Assembly: GCA_013399875.1 (NCBI GenBank) | Contig: VXAZ01006886.1 | Location: forward strand, 1,252,107-1,316,106 | Direction of reading: 5' to 3' | DNA length: 64,000 nucleotides | From: Gymnorhina tibicen | Taxonomy: Eukaryota; Chordata; Aves; Passeriformes; Artamidae | Shown here: positions 23,206 to 35,899 of the stretch, piece after piece | Layout: each line of letters starts with the position of its first letter | Position numbering within the stretch: the first letter of the stretch is position 1 | The notes under the pieces: model-generated | What the model was told of the DNA's origin: nothing | The model's input: the letters and a program-made list of their open reading frames with translations, nothing else | Databases searched by the model: none | Position numbers and translations under genes: made by a program

Positions 23206-23830
23206 GGCTTCATTTACAGCAATGTAAGATAATCCCCAAGCCAAGAACTGAATTTGCTCCCTGAGGTGGAGCAGAACTGTCTTTAAGTGTAGGAAGTAGC
23301 AAGTGGGATAACAGTGAAGGAATGGTGTTTCCCAGTCATTAGCAATGCTTATACCGTCCCAGCTCCATTGCAATAGCTCCTGGGAGCCACTGTGGGAAGC
23401 AGGAAGGAAATGTAACCCCTTTCTCTCCTCCTCTCACTTGCCACCTCCAGCCTCCATCCCTCTGTGATCACCACAGGACAGCAGCAGTGGATCAGGTAGC
23501 TGCTGGTTTGAGCACTCTGTGTTATTCTCCTTTGGAACTACTCTGCTTCTTTGGTGTCTCTCACACCGGCCCACGGAGCCAGCTCCTTGTCTTTATCACA
23601 TTTGTGAGCACTTTCGGAGCTGGCCTGTTCCCCCACACTCTGAACATGAAGCATCTGACAGCTCCCTGAGGCAGCAGCCTCGAGATGTTATTAAATATTA
23701 ATGCAGCTGGGTAAAGTCCTTCTCAGCTGGACAAAGGCCCCTTTCCTCCCTGCCTTGCAGCAGGAGCTTAGGCTCCACTGAGTGTGCAGTACCTCACACC
23801 TATCCCAACTTGGAGACAGCCTGCAGGAAC

Positions 23831-23849
23831 AGTGAGAGGGCCTCTCACT
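23831..23849. repeat. 19-bp near-perfect palindrome
   Basis: AGTGAGAGG (23831-23839), one central G (23840) and CCTCTCACT (23841-23849) form a 9+1+9 palindrome with no mismatch in the arms. The centre GGGCCTC also contains GGCC. It could be a dimeric protein-binding site or a chance palindrome. Neighbouring sequence offers no explanation. Confidence 0.85.
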
Positions 23850-24004
23850 CCTGAAAAAAGCAAGAGGGAACACAGCAGTTGATCGCAGCTGAGAGAGGAT
23901 CCAGCAAACTGAATTGCTGCTTCATGCACTGCAGATCTGCCAGAGAGATCATCTACTGAGAAACAGCTCCATTTCTTCAGGACCTCACAAATACACAGAG
24001 TTGG

Positions 24005-24051
24005 GTTTTTTTAAAAAAAAAAGAGAGAAAAAGGAATAAAATATTTTTTAG
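24005..24051. repeat. Low-complexity T/A tract
   Basis: Seven T (24006-24012) are followed by ten A (24013-24022), purine-rich sequence and then AATATTTTTTA. The T-A junction resembles a nucleosome-depleting poly(dT:dA) tract. It has no SINE or retrocopy body attached on either side. Confidence 0.7.
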
Positions 24052-26000
24052 AGGTCAGTACACTCTACAAGGTAAGAAAGGGGCGAGATTTAACTCTCCA
24101 GCACAGACTACTTCAAGAACCCCTGCTCCACAATACAGCAGACTAGGAAGAGGACAATGTGAAAAAACTAAATGGGAGCTAATTACAATGCAACTCACAC
24201 ATGAGGGCTGCTGGAATGCATGGGATCAATTTTCATTGTCATCACTATAGCAGGGCCAGAGAACTTCAAATGCTTTTTATCAGATTCTCCAACTTACATA
24301 AGAAGTAGGTTCCAAAACCACCTCTCCTAATTCCTCTATCCTCCCAGGAAAATTTGGCATCCGATTACGGACTCTGGCATAGCAAAGTCTTTATTCAGTA
24401 TTGAAAAAGTTTCTACTGGATCTTGCTCTTCTGTTCTTCCTCCAGGCGTAAAAAGGCACCTGATTTGTTTAGGTTATTTAATCAACTTCCAACCACTATC
24501 TCTTTCCAAGTTCTAATCCCTTATTTCCTCTTCTCTAAAGTTCAAACAATTAATTCCCACACGTCTAAACTGTCTAACAGTCTGTGCTGAGCTTTTATCC
24601 CATTTCAGTTCTTGGTTAGTACCCAAGCTAACTTCCTTCTTGCCCTGAGCAATTGGTAAGTCCTCTCACACCCAGCCTCTCAACACTGCAGCCTGCTCGT
24701 TTCACTTGGCAGGAAAAGCTTCTGAGATTAGCTTCCAGTGCCTGACCTACATTTCTGGAGAACTTTGGAGTGGAGAATTGGTTTCTACAGCAATTTCTGG
24801 GGATATTCAATAATCTTGTTCATGACAGTTTAATAGCCATATATACACCTCTCTATTATTCTGATGTCTATAAGTTCTTGATTCCTCAAAAAACCCCTGC
24901 CATGTTAAATATCCCAGTTATTTAGCACAAGATCTTCTGTATACAACAAAATCTATTTGAAACCACAATGACTTGAAACAACTTTAATAAAAGGGATACT
25001 CAAGGCTTATGAGGCTTTGATTTTCATTTTCACTAAGGCCCTTACTTACTCTGGCAGAATCAAATGAGAGTAAATGGAACACAGACATGCCTTACACCCA
25101 CTTTAAAAAGCCATTACACAAATGAGCAGAGTCCCCCCTGTCTGGTAAAAAGAGAAGTTGAACCATTTACCACATTATGACAAGCAGCCTTTTCTCCAGC
25201 AATGAAGGTCTATTACTGTGCTTCACCAGCACCTCTCAGCAAGTCAGTGAAATTACTGTAGACATGATGAAAACCTCATCTTAGAGTATACAGCATCACA
25301 TATACATCTCCCTCAGAATTTATTTGTCTCTTACAAACCCATGAACAATTTCCCCACACCTAGTTTCCTAGGATCCTGCATGGGAACTAACTTGAAAAGG
25401 TCTTTTCTGGGTATTCTGGGAGATATACAGCAGCTTGTTTCTTGCTATTGCACCTGCTGTTTCAGTTTGAGAAACGTTATTGTGTTGCTAAAAAATATCA
25501 GCAATGAAGGAGTTGGTGTGACAGACATAATTGGCAAAAACTTAAAATGTAGTATTGCTCACAGGCACCTGTAGTTTAAATTATACACATAAATGTCCAT
25601 CACTTTTTTTGTGGGCACATGAAGTAAGGGACTCAGTCTTTGAGAAGTGCCATAAATCATTTCTAGTAGCCAGCAATAAATGGTCATTTACAAATGAACA
25701 CTTTTATAAGATCACTTACATACACAATCTAGAGTATCCTCCTTATATTTGCATTCAAGCTCAGCTATGAATCACTGTGTGAAAACTGGCTGGTTTTTGA
25801 CTAGCAGCTTTAGGAAAAGATTAATTTCTTTCATATCTCTGGGTTTTTTAGGGGGGAACTTTGCTTAAAGAATGCAAATTAACAGTGATGTCAATATTCT
25901 TAAAAATATTTTTTTAATGGAAGAGCCATTTTAACAGGTACATCCTGAAATCCCAGAGGACAACATTACCTGTGCACTTCAAATTTCAGTGTGACCTTAC

Positions 26001-28500
26001 AACCTCATCCCATTCCCACATGACCAACGACATTCACTTCTAGGAATTTCCCATTCCCAAGGGATGATTGTTAATCTCTGAAAAGTGCTCACCATATGGT
26101 GGCACAATCCAGTTAACACCGAAGTGCTGCATTCTTTCCACCACAACACATCAATGCAACCTGAGACTACAGGGTTGCCATTTTTAAAATCCCAACAGGC
26201 AAATCCTCTCTTTGCTTCTTGAGCTTTGCTCTCATGAGAACACAACCCCACCCAGCACCTCCTGGTGAAGAACCAAACCATCCTGTTTGAAGGTAGCAGC
26301 AAGACCACAACTTCTTGCCCACAACATGGAATTTACTCCCTTGAGAATCAGTTTTGTTCTGTTCCTTCCTGCTCCAAAGGCACACGTGAAGGGCTGGCTT
26401 CCTTTCCTACTGCAATTCTACATCCCCTGACTGCAGTGGAATTACACAGAAATGATACTAAGCTCCAGAAAGAAGAGAACAAACCCCTAAAATTTCCCCT
26501 CCTCCTGACCACAATGATGCTCAAAAATTGCATTTCTTTCCATCCCTTTGAAACATAATTCAGTTGCCTTGTTAATGTCAGGAAGATCATATTTAACCTC
26601 TTTCTTTACCAGCTCAATGCCCAGCTGTGAGGTGAAAGGCTGTGATCAACGTAGCAACCATACAACAGATGAGTTTCAAGTACTACTCATTAGGCTTTAT
26701 GGATTTCTTTAAAGTGTGCTTTAAAAAAAATAACAAGGAAAGAAATTAAAAGACCCATACAACCATTTCAGATTTCACAATCCGTTATACAATCCTCATT
26801 TTTCAGAGCTAGAGGAGAATAAAAACTCAGCCTTTCAGACCTTGGAAACAGGTGAGTGCATTAAACAGCTGGGCTAATTAATGTCATACTGTCCTTCCAT
26901 TTTCCCTAAAGGCTGTTCTTAGTTCTCAAACACAGCAAGGAACTGAAATTATCTCCAAAGCAGGTAAATTCAAACTTTGGTGACACTCAAGAACAGATCA
27001 GAGTGAGGTGGATCCTGACAGGCAGTTACTCAGCCCAGTTGTTTAACTATTTGCTTAAGAGCTCTAAATTTCAAAATATGACACATCACTGAAGAAAAGT
27101 TAGGAACAAAAATAGAAGCTCCAAATTGCTTCTTTTGGAGGACAAAATTCCTCAGAACATGTGTTGTTTAGAGATTTTTAAAACTGGCTCAGCGACCTTA
27201 ATTTCCTTTGCAAGTGCCCCCATATTTGCATTAGCTGGTGCAGTGCAAACAGAAACTCATAATTGGATGTGTATGCTGGGACTGTATACATATAAAGGTG
27301 TGCATGGATAAAATCCTGGCTTATTAAAACTTCCAATGTAACACTGATACATATCATGAAGTGTATTTTTGTGCAAATTTAAGTTTTAGTAAGGCCTTTT
27401 AATTATTCAAGCCATAGTTGAGAATATCATTCTGGGACAGCACATGTGAAGGTAAAATGAACAGAACACCTGGAAAAGGAAAACCCCGAAGTTGAACCAA
27501 GCTGACACTCAAGCTATGTGAGTGACATCAGAAACACCAGTGTGGGGGTACATTTGATGCTGCTTTGTCAGTCTGGCTCTGCACACTGAAACAGTGTTAA
27601 AGAGCAGTGGCATCCCTGTAGCATTGCCCATAGAATTGCATGCTCTAACTTTTGCTTCATTTCTTTATAAAAGAGAAAAGTCTGCAAGTACCAGGTCTAT
27701 GTTTTTCAGTTTAATCTGCCACAGGATATCTATATCACACTGAGGATCTCCCAAAATGCAGGAAACTCAAGAAGTATTTCATGGACTATCTCAAACATTC
27801 ACAGAACCTCTGTGCCAGAACAATCCATTTGGCATTATTTCTGATTGTCAGCACAGTGAACAGGCTACTTTTGGTGACAGTTAATGGCTGTAGAGAGACC
27901 CTATACCATATCAGCTGTTCTAGAGTTCTGTATGTAAGGAAGGAGCAGTACTAACTGTATAAAACATTTATCCCCTCCCATGCCATTATGTATTCATGTA
28001 TACAGAAACAAACTGAGTTCATCATTTCTGTAAGGAAATGCAGGTTTCTTCACTCAGTGGAAGGATTATGCAGCTATGAAAGGGGAAAACAGCATTGCTC
28101 CTTTTAACTTTTTCCTGCTGCCACTGAAAAAACGGTTGTTTCAAGACATCTCAGTCTGAACCCCATTGTAATCGGTCTCAGCCTTTCTAAAGGAAGAACT
28201 GAGCCATCTAGAAAAGGAGAAAGAGAAAAAAATCCCATCTCAGAAAGCTGTGCTGTGGATGTAGTGTCAGCAAACTGCCTGCAGCTGCAGCGTGAGCCTG
28301 CCGTACAGTGCTGCTTTGAGCAGCCAGCAGTGTGTGCTGGAAGAATACTGATTTGGGGCCTGAGCCTCAAAAGAGCTGTACAAATTCAGCTACCAGATGT
28401 CAGTTTGTGGATGATGCATAGCATGTCTATGCGAAGCAACCACTTAAGAGACAGAGCTAAATGGCAATTTTAAGTACACAGGTAAAAGAATGTGCAGCAA
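26001..28500. other. Noncoding DNA, nothing recognised
   Basis: Frames of 97 codons (26265-26558 +) and 103 codons (26308-25997 -) overlap on opposite strands without protein features. CTGCAGCTGCAG at 28279-28290 is a perfect 12-bp palindrome built from CTGCAG units around a CAGCTG E-box. From 27300 to 28100 nothing stands out. Confidence 0.65.
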
Positions 28501-28520
28501 TAATGTAATGCTCGAAAGCC

Positions 28521-28575
28521 TACTTCAAATTCAGTGGAGTTTCCTTGATTTCAGTGGCCTTTTCAATGAGCCTCC
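28521..28575. repeat. Fragment of an ancient interspersed repeat
   Basis: 'TTCAAATTCAGTGGAGTTTC' followed by 'TTGATTTCAGTGGCCTTTTC' resembles the recurrent amniote wording 'aattcaatggagttactc...gatttcagtgggcttt'. The piece is short and only half of the usual palindrome is visible. The assignment is from memory and tentative. Confidence 0.3.
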
Positions 28576-28599
28576 AGACCATAAGTTATTAAAATATAG

Positions 28600-31500
28600 A
28601 ACTTAATCAAGTAATTCTGTTTTCTTGCTGATTTAATCTGCTTTATCCCCTCCATTTCTAGGTAATGAGGAACCAAGTGTTAGAAGTCCCATTACTTTGC
28701 TATTAAAAGGAAATCTAAGCCTTAAATTTTGTTGCTAGAGAAGTAAAGCTCTAAAGACATAATCTCCAGTGCCACTTCTGTTGATTGACCTAAATATCTT
28801 TCATAGTTTTCAGGTCTTTGGTCAGGCAAATTGATTTCTGTGCCTTCCTCTGTGATAAGGCCCTTCCAGAGATGCCCTTGGTCACACACAGTCCCTGTAC
28901 AAGGTATTCTTTAACCCTCCCCATGTGCTTGTGCAGGGTCATTAGAAAACTGAGAGGACCGGTATCAATTTTAGTCACTTCTTGATTTATCTGGATATAC
29001 CTGGACTTGCACTGAAGCAGTGTTTGTGTGCAATATAATTATAAAAAATAAAATAATTGCCTACCCAGTATGCTATTTTTTTTCCAAACTGCATCATCCA
29101 TACAGGTATATTTCATATACCAAATGTACTGAAAGAGATTTTTCAACTCTTCTGACAGTGAGAACATATCAGATTTCATTCTATGAAGACTTCATTATCA
29201 ACAAGTAACAGAGCCATGCAGTAGGACAATATAAAACCCGTTCTTCTTCAAGAGTTTCCACATGTTCTCTCTTCTATTCCTCCTTTAGGCAGGATTTTCT
29301 TTGGGCACAGACACTGTCTGACCCTACGTATCTACCAGACTAGAACTGTGATCTCAGTTGCATAGGTCTTAATGTAATAAAATAAAACCCCCACAGAGAA
29401 AAACCAGTTGTTTTAGCGAAATATTCATGCAGATAAAGTAGACTAGAATTTACCAGAGACATCTCTCCCCTTCTAAGCCCTTCAAATATGACAAAGAAGT
29501 AATTGTACCTGAGATCCCCAGTGAAGAGGCACATTCAGTATTGAAAATAGTTACACTTATAATTCTGTGGTGAAATTCCTGCTGGTACAAGAAAGGTCTT
29601 TCTCCAAAAACATTAATAATGCTATTAAACTCTAGATCTGTTTCTGTTTGAAGAAGACTGTAACACAATGAGTTAATGCCAAAATTCCATTTTAGATACC
29701 TCTGCAATATTAGCAGGTGACCCACACCATTGGCTAATATCCAAAAACTTCAACCTCTGCTTGAACTTCCAGTACTTTCTTCTCCCAGCCCCTATTATAA
29801 TAATCAATAGCAAGATACACTGTTAGAAAGAGTCATTGATTTTAAAAATATGAGTGATCAAAGATCTATGCTTTTTTAAACAGAAATTCCTTTCTAAGCA
29901 GAGAGTTGTATCAGACAGACAAATTCAAAAGCTTGGTAAACCTTATTTGCCCTAATGGAAAGCCTAGAAAGTTAGCAATGTATTCTGTCCGTCAAGCACA
30001 CGAACATATTTTTCTAAGAAGGCTATTAGGTAACATGACTTTTACTCACAAAAAGGGTGAATACAAATCAAGCATTTTGAGAGATACTGCTACGCATCAC
30101 TGGCACATAATTCAATGTTATGATGGATTGCTGGTTTTCATACTAATTTCAAGACTTTTGAATCAGTAAAGTAATATAGTTGGTCAACATAATACATTTC
30201 ATAAATCAGAAGTTGATAGATTAATCCATGTGGATTTATAAATCACATCAGGGTATTCCCTCCCAAGCAGAGCTTGCTCTCTCTACCTATTTTTCTTCAT
30301 GGATTTGAAAATAAAACATTATGAGCTTACATCTCCCAATGATGTGTTAGCCCTCCGGGGCTTTTCCAGAAAGCACTGCAAGATCACAAGAGCAAAGTGT
30401 GCACACTAGAAGAACTTGGCAAGTTCTCTCATCAACTCAGAGAGACTGGAACAAGTACAAATATTAATGCAATTCACATGCCCTTAAAGAGTGCACGATC
30501 AGAAGTTCATCGGTAGCTGACAGTCAGCTCTCAAACCCTAAGCAGTGAAGTCACTGTCAGCAACAATCTTCCTTCCCACGGATTTGTAAAGAATTACTTA
30601 TTTCTTCCTTCTCTCAAGTTTACCTGTTTCTTAAAGAGGATTTTTCTTCAATAATTTTCTGTAGAAGAAAAAGAAAATGCAATTCATTTACTCTGTACCA
30701 ACAAGCTCTGCAAGCAGAGCTGTGGTGAAGTGTGACCCATGGTGCACTGGCTTTGCTTTGTTAAACACAAGACAAAAATAAAGACATGTTGAAGCACTTT
30801 CAACAGATCCAAGGACTCTGGTAGTAAACTTTTCATGCATCTACCCCTGGAAGACGCTCTCAGGAGAGGTGTAAGGCACACTGAGCCTGGCAGAGATCAG
30901 ATCCCTGGACTAATGATAGCTATTGCAATGTGACATGCAGCCACTCAGCAGGAACTGACAGAAGCCTTAACTAAGCCTTTCTTCTGTTGTGTAGTTCTAG
31001 TCTTCATTTCTCCGTTTTAATACCAACAAGAAAAGAATCAACAATCCTGAATTTCTTTGGGCACTTAATAGATTCCTGGCTGACAGCAGCACCCCAAACT
31101 GTCCCTGTTTAACCCCAACAGGCTCTGCAACACAGGCTCTGTGAAACTTTCTGAGGTCTGTGTCACAGGTTCTCGTGAACTCCTTCAAATTCTATCCCTT
31201 GAAGAACAAAAGCAACACTATATTTCACAGGACATCTTCACAAGCATATTTCTTTACCTTTAAAGACCTGAGAAACACTTATGCTGACTTCTATCCTTTA
31301 AAGATATTTTAACTTCAGGTTACTGACTGTGCTGATTGCAGGTAACAGACACTGACTTTCTGTGAGGCTTCAATTGGGCTGTATATTTGAGGAAATGGTG
31401 CAGGGCTTAGAAGCCTGTACTGCTGTGATCGTTGTGGAGAAAAGAATTGATCAAATAGCCTTAAAAATTGAATATGGTAACTTTCCCAGACAAATTCTGT

Positions 31501-32220
31501 AAGACTGAATTTGAGAACCTTGGTAATGGTTATGTAAAACTATTAGATCCTGAAGGCCTGATATTGAAAGACAATATCACACTCCATTTAATATCAGTAT
31601 TCTTTAAATTCTGGCCTAACAGTGACCAACACTAAGAATCAATGGGAATTTTAAGGTATTTTTATCAGTGGCTATTAATATATATGTTTTGTTATATATC
31701 TTCTCCCTCACTGTCTCCTATAAGTGTCAAGTTTTGAACAATTTCACACATGGCATGATATCATGTTAAGAACCATAGAAATGGAAAAGAGGCCATGCTT
31801 TTCAGGTGGGGAAAAGAAGGTTGGGAATGGCAGCAAAACAATTCCCCACACATACTGGTAAATCCAGGCTTAATATTCAAGCAAGTTTTCACTGGCCTCA
31901 TTTAATTCAAACTGGAATCCTTTATAATTACAGAAGAATTTCCTTGAGACTTCTTACATGGCTCTATTTTTAGAGTGAACATGAGCCGTTCTGGCAAACA
32001 ATTTTTCACTCTTGAAGTGCTATCATGAGGCCTCGCTGATCTCCAAGATATGAGTTACAATGCAGATGGCAGCTTGGGGAAATCCAGCTCTTATGTGGAA
32101 CATCCAAAAGCTCTGATCTCTCCCTTCCTTTATGCCCCTGTGTGCCAAACAGATTTGCTCTGTTCACCTGCTCCTGAAACAAGTAGCTCCTAATCAAGCA
32201 AAGCAAAGCAAAAAAGGAAG
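28600..32220. other. Noncoding DNA, nothing recognised
   Basis: All frames are short (at most 91 codons, at 29725-29450 -). A short pentamer-like run of AAGCA occurs near 32195-32210. A phrase near 31630 ('AATCAATGGGAATTTT') hints at another ancient-repeat scrap but is too short to call. No motif cluster stands out in 28.6-32.2 kb. Confidence 0.65.
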
Positions 32221-32229
32221 AAAATAAAG

Positions 32230-32480
32230 AGTATCATTTACCTTTGCTGTTGTCTTTAATTAAATGTATTCCACTCTGGTGCTGCCACTTAGGCTGAACC
32301 TTTTGCTATGCAAATTTCAAGGCTAACTTTAGTCAGAGAACAAGTGTACACTTGAGAACGAGTTAGCATTTTTTCAGTGCTACTTGTGTTTAAGTGCACT
32401 CTCAGGTGTTTATTTTATCCTTCACAATGGTCTCTTCCCTTTCCAATTAGAATAATTAGAGAACTGACAGGAAAAAGATG
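32230..32480. promoter_or_regulatory. Candidate enhancer with octamer, NKX-like, SOX and homeodomain motifs
   Basis: Within 250 bases there are TTTAATTAAA (32255-32264, palindromic), a perfect POU octamer ATGCAAAT (32308-32315) and CAAGTGTACACTTG (32341-32354). The last is a perfect 14-bp palindrome of two NKX2-type CAAGTG half sites. TTAAGTG (about 32390-32396), ACAATGG (32424-32430, SOX core), CCAATTAG (about 32443-32450) and AATAATTAG follow. This is the densest set of developmental motifs I could pick out. Function and conservation are inferred, not shown. Confidence 0.35.
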
Positions 32481-32499
32481 CCTGGTTTCTTTTTATCCA

Positions 32500-35400
32500 C
32501 AATAGATCATCTAAGACTGCATTTCATTCTGAAAATCAATCCCCCTCATTTCCTGCTCCAGGGCAGCCTCATCACCTGTTATTAGTCTGGTCTTTTTTTT
32601 TAAGAGACATTCCTAATGTTGCCATGAGCTCCAGTTCCTACACCTCCAGAAGATCACCATCCCTGATGGTGCTGGTGCAGTTCTACACAGCAGGGCTTTC
32701 CAGGGCCTGGATCTTGACAGCTTTAAAGGACAGAGGGGATTAGTGTTTTTACAGATGGCCCAAAATTTGCACCCAAAACTAAAAGCACTTCACGCTTGTG
32801 CTAAGTATTGGGATCAGTCTAAATCAACCTGAAGGGTTTTAGACTGCTCTGAACCAGCAGAGAAAATGACCATCAGTCACTCTCCTTTCACAGCATGATA
32901 CAAGTCCATTCATAATCCTCTGCTCATTCACTCTGTCACAAATATGAGGGAATTTCTACTTGTTACTATCCAGTAACAAAGATGAGTTGTTCCCTGAACA
33001 GATTTCATATCCAGGGAGACAAAAGCTAGGGAAAACTGTAGCTTTGCCTACCACTCAGTAATTCAACATACTTAAATCCGTGTTTGGACAGGAGCTAAGA
33101 GGATAATGAATTACAGAAAATTGAAAGGAAAAAAAATTAAAAATTGGTCCATCCCTGCAGACACACTCCTAGTACTTGTAAGGATGAGGTAGAAATGGGA
33201 GGTTCCATTCTGCCTCCAAACTGTGCTTCTGGCACAAACACAGCTGAGTATGTTATTGTAAACAGGATTAAGGACCGAACTTCTGGATCAGTTCTAATTA
33301 TTCAATGATTACAGAAAGTAATTCAAATTTTTACAAATACTTCCTTTGTGAAAAAGAGATCCACCTGCTAGAAACTACAAGTAGTTGTTTATATGTTTAC
33401 AACAGTTTCTTCAGTCCAGCAAATCACACCTAATTTTTTCTCTTTGCATTCCCTAACCTATTTCAACCTTATAGTTGACTCACACCCACATCTTTAAAGA
33501 ACAGCACGTTACCGAAGTCTGCTTTATGAAATAATAAAGAAAAATGTATAACAACGCACACAAATAACAATTGCTTTAGTAAATTATTTTTTCTCTGAAA
33601 AGAGAAAGTAAAAAAAATTCAAAACACACCAGGATCATTTTTCTCTCTTCAAGACTGCTGGAAAATGCCATTTGGATCAACTCAAAAATTGTCCACATAT
33701 TCACCTGGGATTTGCATTGGATTAAAAAGTCTGAGTGAAAAAAAGAATTAGATTTACATCCCTGACAGAAGATACAGCAGTCCTGCATTTTGGTCAATAG
33801 GTTGGTGTTCATCCAAGTCTAAATCTAATTTTTACCTAAATACAGAAGATCTGAATATTTCCTTCCACTTATCAGAAAGAAAAAAAAAAAGAACTTTGAC
33901 TTTCCACCTCTCTCTTGAGTGCTGCTAACAGAACTTGAAAGAAAAAGACACCATATCCATCATACCCTTTAATCTTACTCCCAGTGGATTCAGCAATGTT
34001 TCCCATGTCTTACAGGAAGGCTGCACATACCACACTCATTCCCATAACAGCAGCAAAGCCTGGATTTCACTGCAAATTGTGCTGTATTCAAAATGGAACC
34101 CAGAAGTTTCTACCTGCACAGTTCCAGCTTGCAGCACCCTGAAGTCATGTGTGTGTAAAGGGGCAGATGAGGCAACACAGTCCCTGAGGGATTAATGAAA
34201 CTGAACTATGTCAAAAATACTGAGGCCAGGCAAAGCTTTTCCAGCACCTGTCTGTCGTTCCCTGTAGCAGTTCCAAAAGTCCCAGCTGGGGCCCTGTGCA
34301 GATCCTGGAGAGTATGTTGCACTCCATTTGGTGCTGTGCATGTAGGCATGTCCCCCCCGCTTGGTTTCAGCACAGAAATTAATGTCCCCACAAAATAAAA
34401 TAAGATAGAGAGGTTTCTTTGTCCCCATTGACACCAGGGCTAAGGGAAGGATTTAGAGCATAATATCACAAGTGTTCGAAGAAATGTAACTGAGACCCTG
34501 TCAGGTAATGAAACTCAGAAAAATCCTCAGCACATAAAAACTGCTTTCACAAACATCCAAGCTCACTAAATAAAATAAAAATCTGAAATGAAACAAGATA
34601 CTCTGGAATGACCTTGAGAGCTGCAATCTTCCACTCTGTCAGATAGCTGCAGCAGCAAATCACAGAAATATGGTCTACATGTTCAAACTGTCCCATCTAC
34701 AAAGACTTTCAGCAGCAGGGTCCCTGAAAGAGGCAACATGAGCCTTTTCCTGTCAAACTCTTCATTACTCTAACGTATGAGCTAAAAGCCAAAGGAAACC
34801 ATGTAGTACACTACAAGCAGGAAATGCTGCTGAAGGGATCTGGACATGATGAATCTTTCAAGATTCAAAAGGACATTCGACTGATATCAAAACTGGGCAT
34901 TAGTAATCCAAAAGAAGCCAGAATCTTGATCTCCATTTAACTGGAGCACTGTTCTTCTGCTTGTACTATTCTGATGAGTTCAGATCTGGTTATGCTTTTA
35001 CTGGGCCATTTCTTCTCTGCTTTTCCCCTACAGCAACATTTTTCCACCACCCACGAGGACTGTCAGTGCCTTTATTTCTGTTGCAAAAATTTCTATACCA
35101 AACACACACAAACTTTGTTAACAGCCTAAGGACTTTTCAGTTTTCAAGTAGGATTAAAATATGACCCATAATTTGCCTGTGACCTTCTGCAGACATTCAA
35201 ACAGATGTGAAAAGAGAACAAACCTCTCAGAAAATCAGAACCAAAGCATATTCACTGTTTTGCTGATAATGGATTTAGTACAAAAAGCATAGGAGGATAA
35301 CAGAGTTTCAGGTCTGGTAATGAATTTTTTTAAGTAAATGCCTAAACTTGAGGACTCTTGAGCTGTCCATATAACGCTTTCTCAAGCCTCTATACTGTCC

Positions 35401-35730
35401 ATGAAACCATCATGTCTGGGCAAGTGTGAAAACACCTGGTGACAAACACTTTCTCCCTTCCAACAAATGGAGAGGTATTTAAATTAGCAGAGCTAGTCCT
35501 AATGTTTGCTGGATTATCTGGACAAGTAGTAAAATGGTTTTACAAACCCAGAATAAAGCAAAAGTGACACCTTGGGCTTACATCACAAGGAGAAATGTGA
35601 TCAGTATCTCTGGGTTTGATTTCCTTCATAAGGAAGAAAGTGATGGTTGATCTCATTTGAGAATTAAAGCATAGTAAAATTGCTGTAAGAGAACAACTTA
35701 ATCCATCACTATTATACGTTCCAATGGTTT
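32500..35730. other. Noncoding DNA, nothing recognised
   Basis: Open frames here are 60-86 codons and lie on both strands over the same DNA (for example 34192-34434 - and 34195-34398 +), with no domain. Short A runs occur near 33128 and 33881. No repeat ends or tandem arrays were found. Confidence 0.65.
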
Positions 35731-35741
35731 TAAAAGAGCAT

Positions 35742-35870
35742 GGGACTGATTATGATCTCAATTGTAATCCAGCCACAATAACTTGGCTGCTTTTGCTTCA
35801 ACTGATAGGATTGTTTTGATGCTCTGTCAGTACAACCCCAGAGTTACACCACTGACTTGTGTAGGATTAT
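35742..35870. repeat. Ancient interspersed-repeat relic
   Basis: The left part reads GGGACTGATTATGATCTCA and TTGTAATCCAG. The right part reads CCCCAGAGTTACACCACTGA and CTTGTGTAGGATTA. This follows the amniote wording 'actgatcctgatctcacttacaccagtgtaaatccagagtaac...ttacaccagtgtaagtgagatcag'. The middle has been replaced or heavily mutated. I am fairly confident it is repeat-derived and less so about the family. Confidence 0.4.
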
Positions 35871-35899
35871 CACTAATGCATGTTTGTAACAAGATGACA

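Larger units (their letters stand above)
23210..26000. other. Noncoding DNA, GC-richer at the left
   Basis: From 23390 to 23880 the sequence is GC-richer and contains 60-codon frames on both strands with no domain. A T-run/A-run junction lies at 24006-24022. The rest, to 26000, is plain AT-rich sequence. No SINE, LINE or DNA-transposon ends were recognised. Confidence 0.65.

Noticed and set aside
28800..28870. A sense MIR fragment ('TTTCTGTGCCTTCCTCTGTG')
   Set aside because: The phrase resembles 'ctctgtgcctcagtttcc', but neither flank continues the element.
31795..31850. An antisense MIR fragment ('CTTTTCAGGTGGGGAAAAG')
   Set aside because: Only one MIR word is present. The following words do not continue in MIR order.
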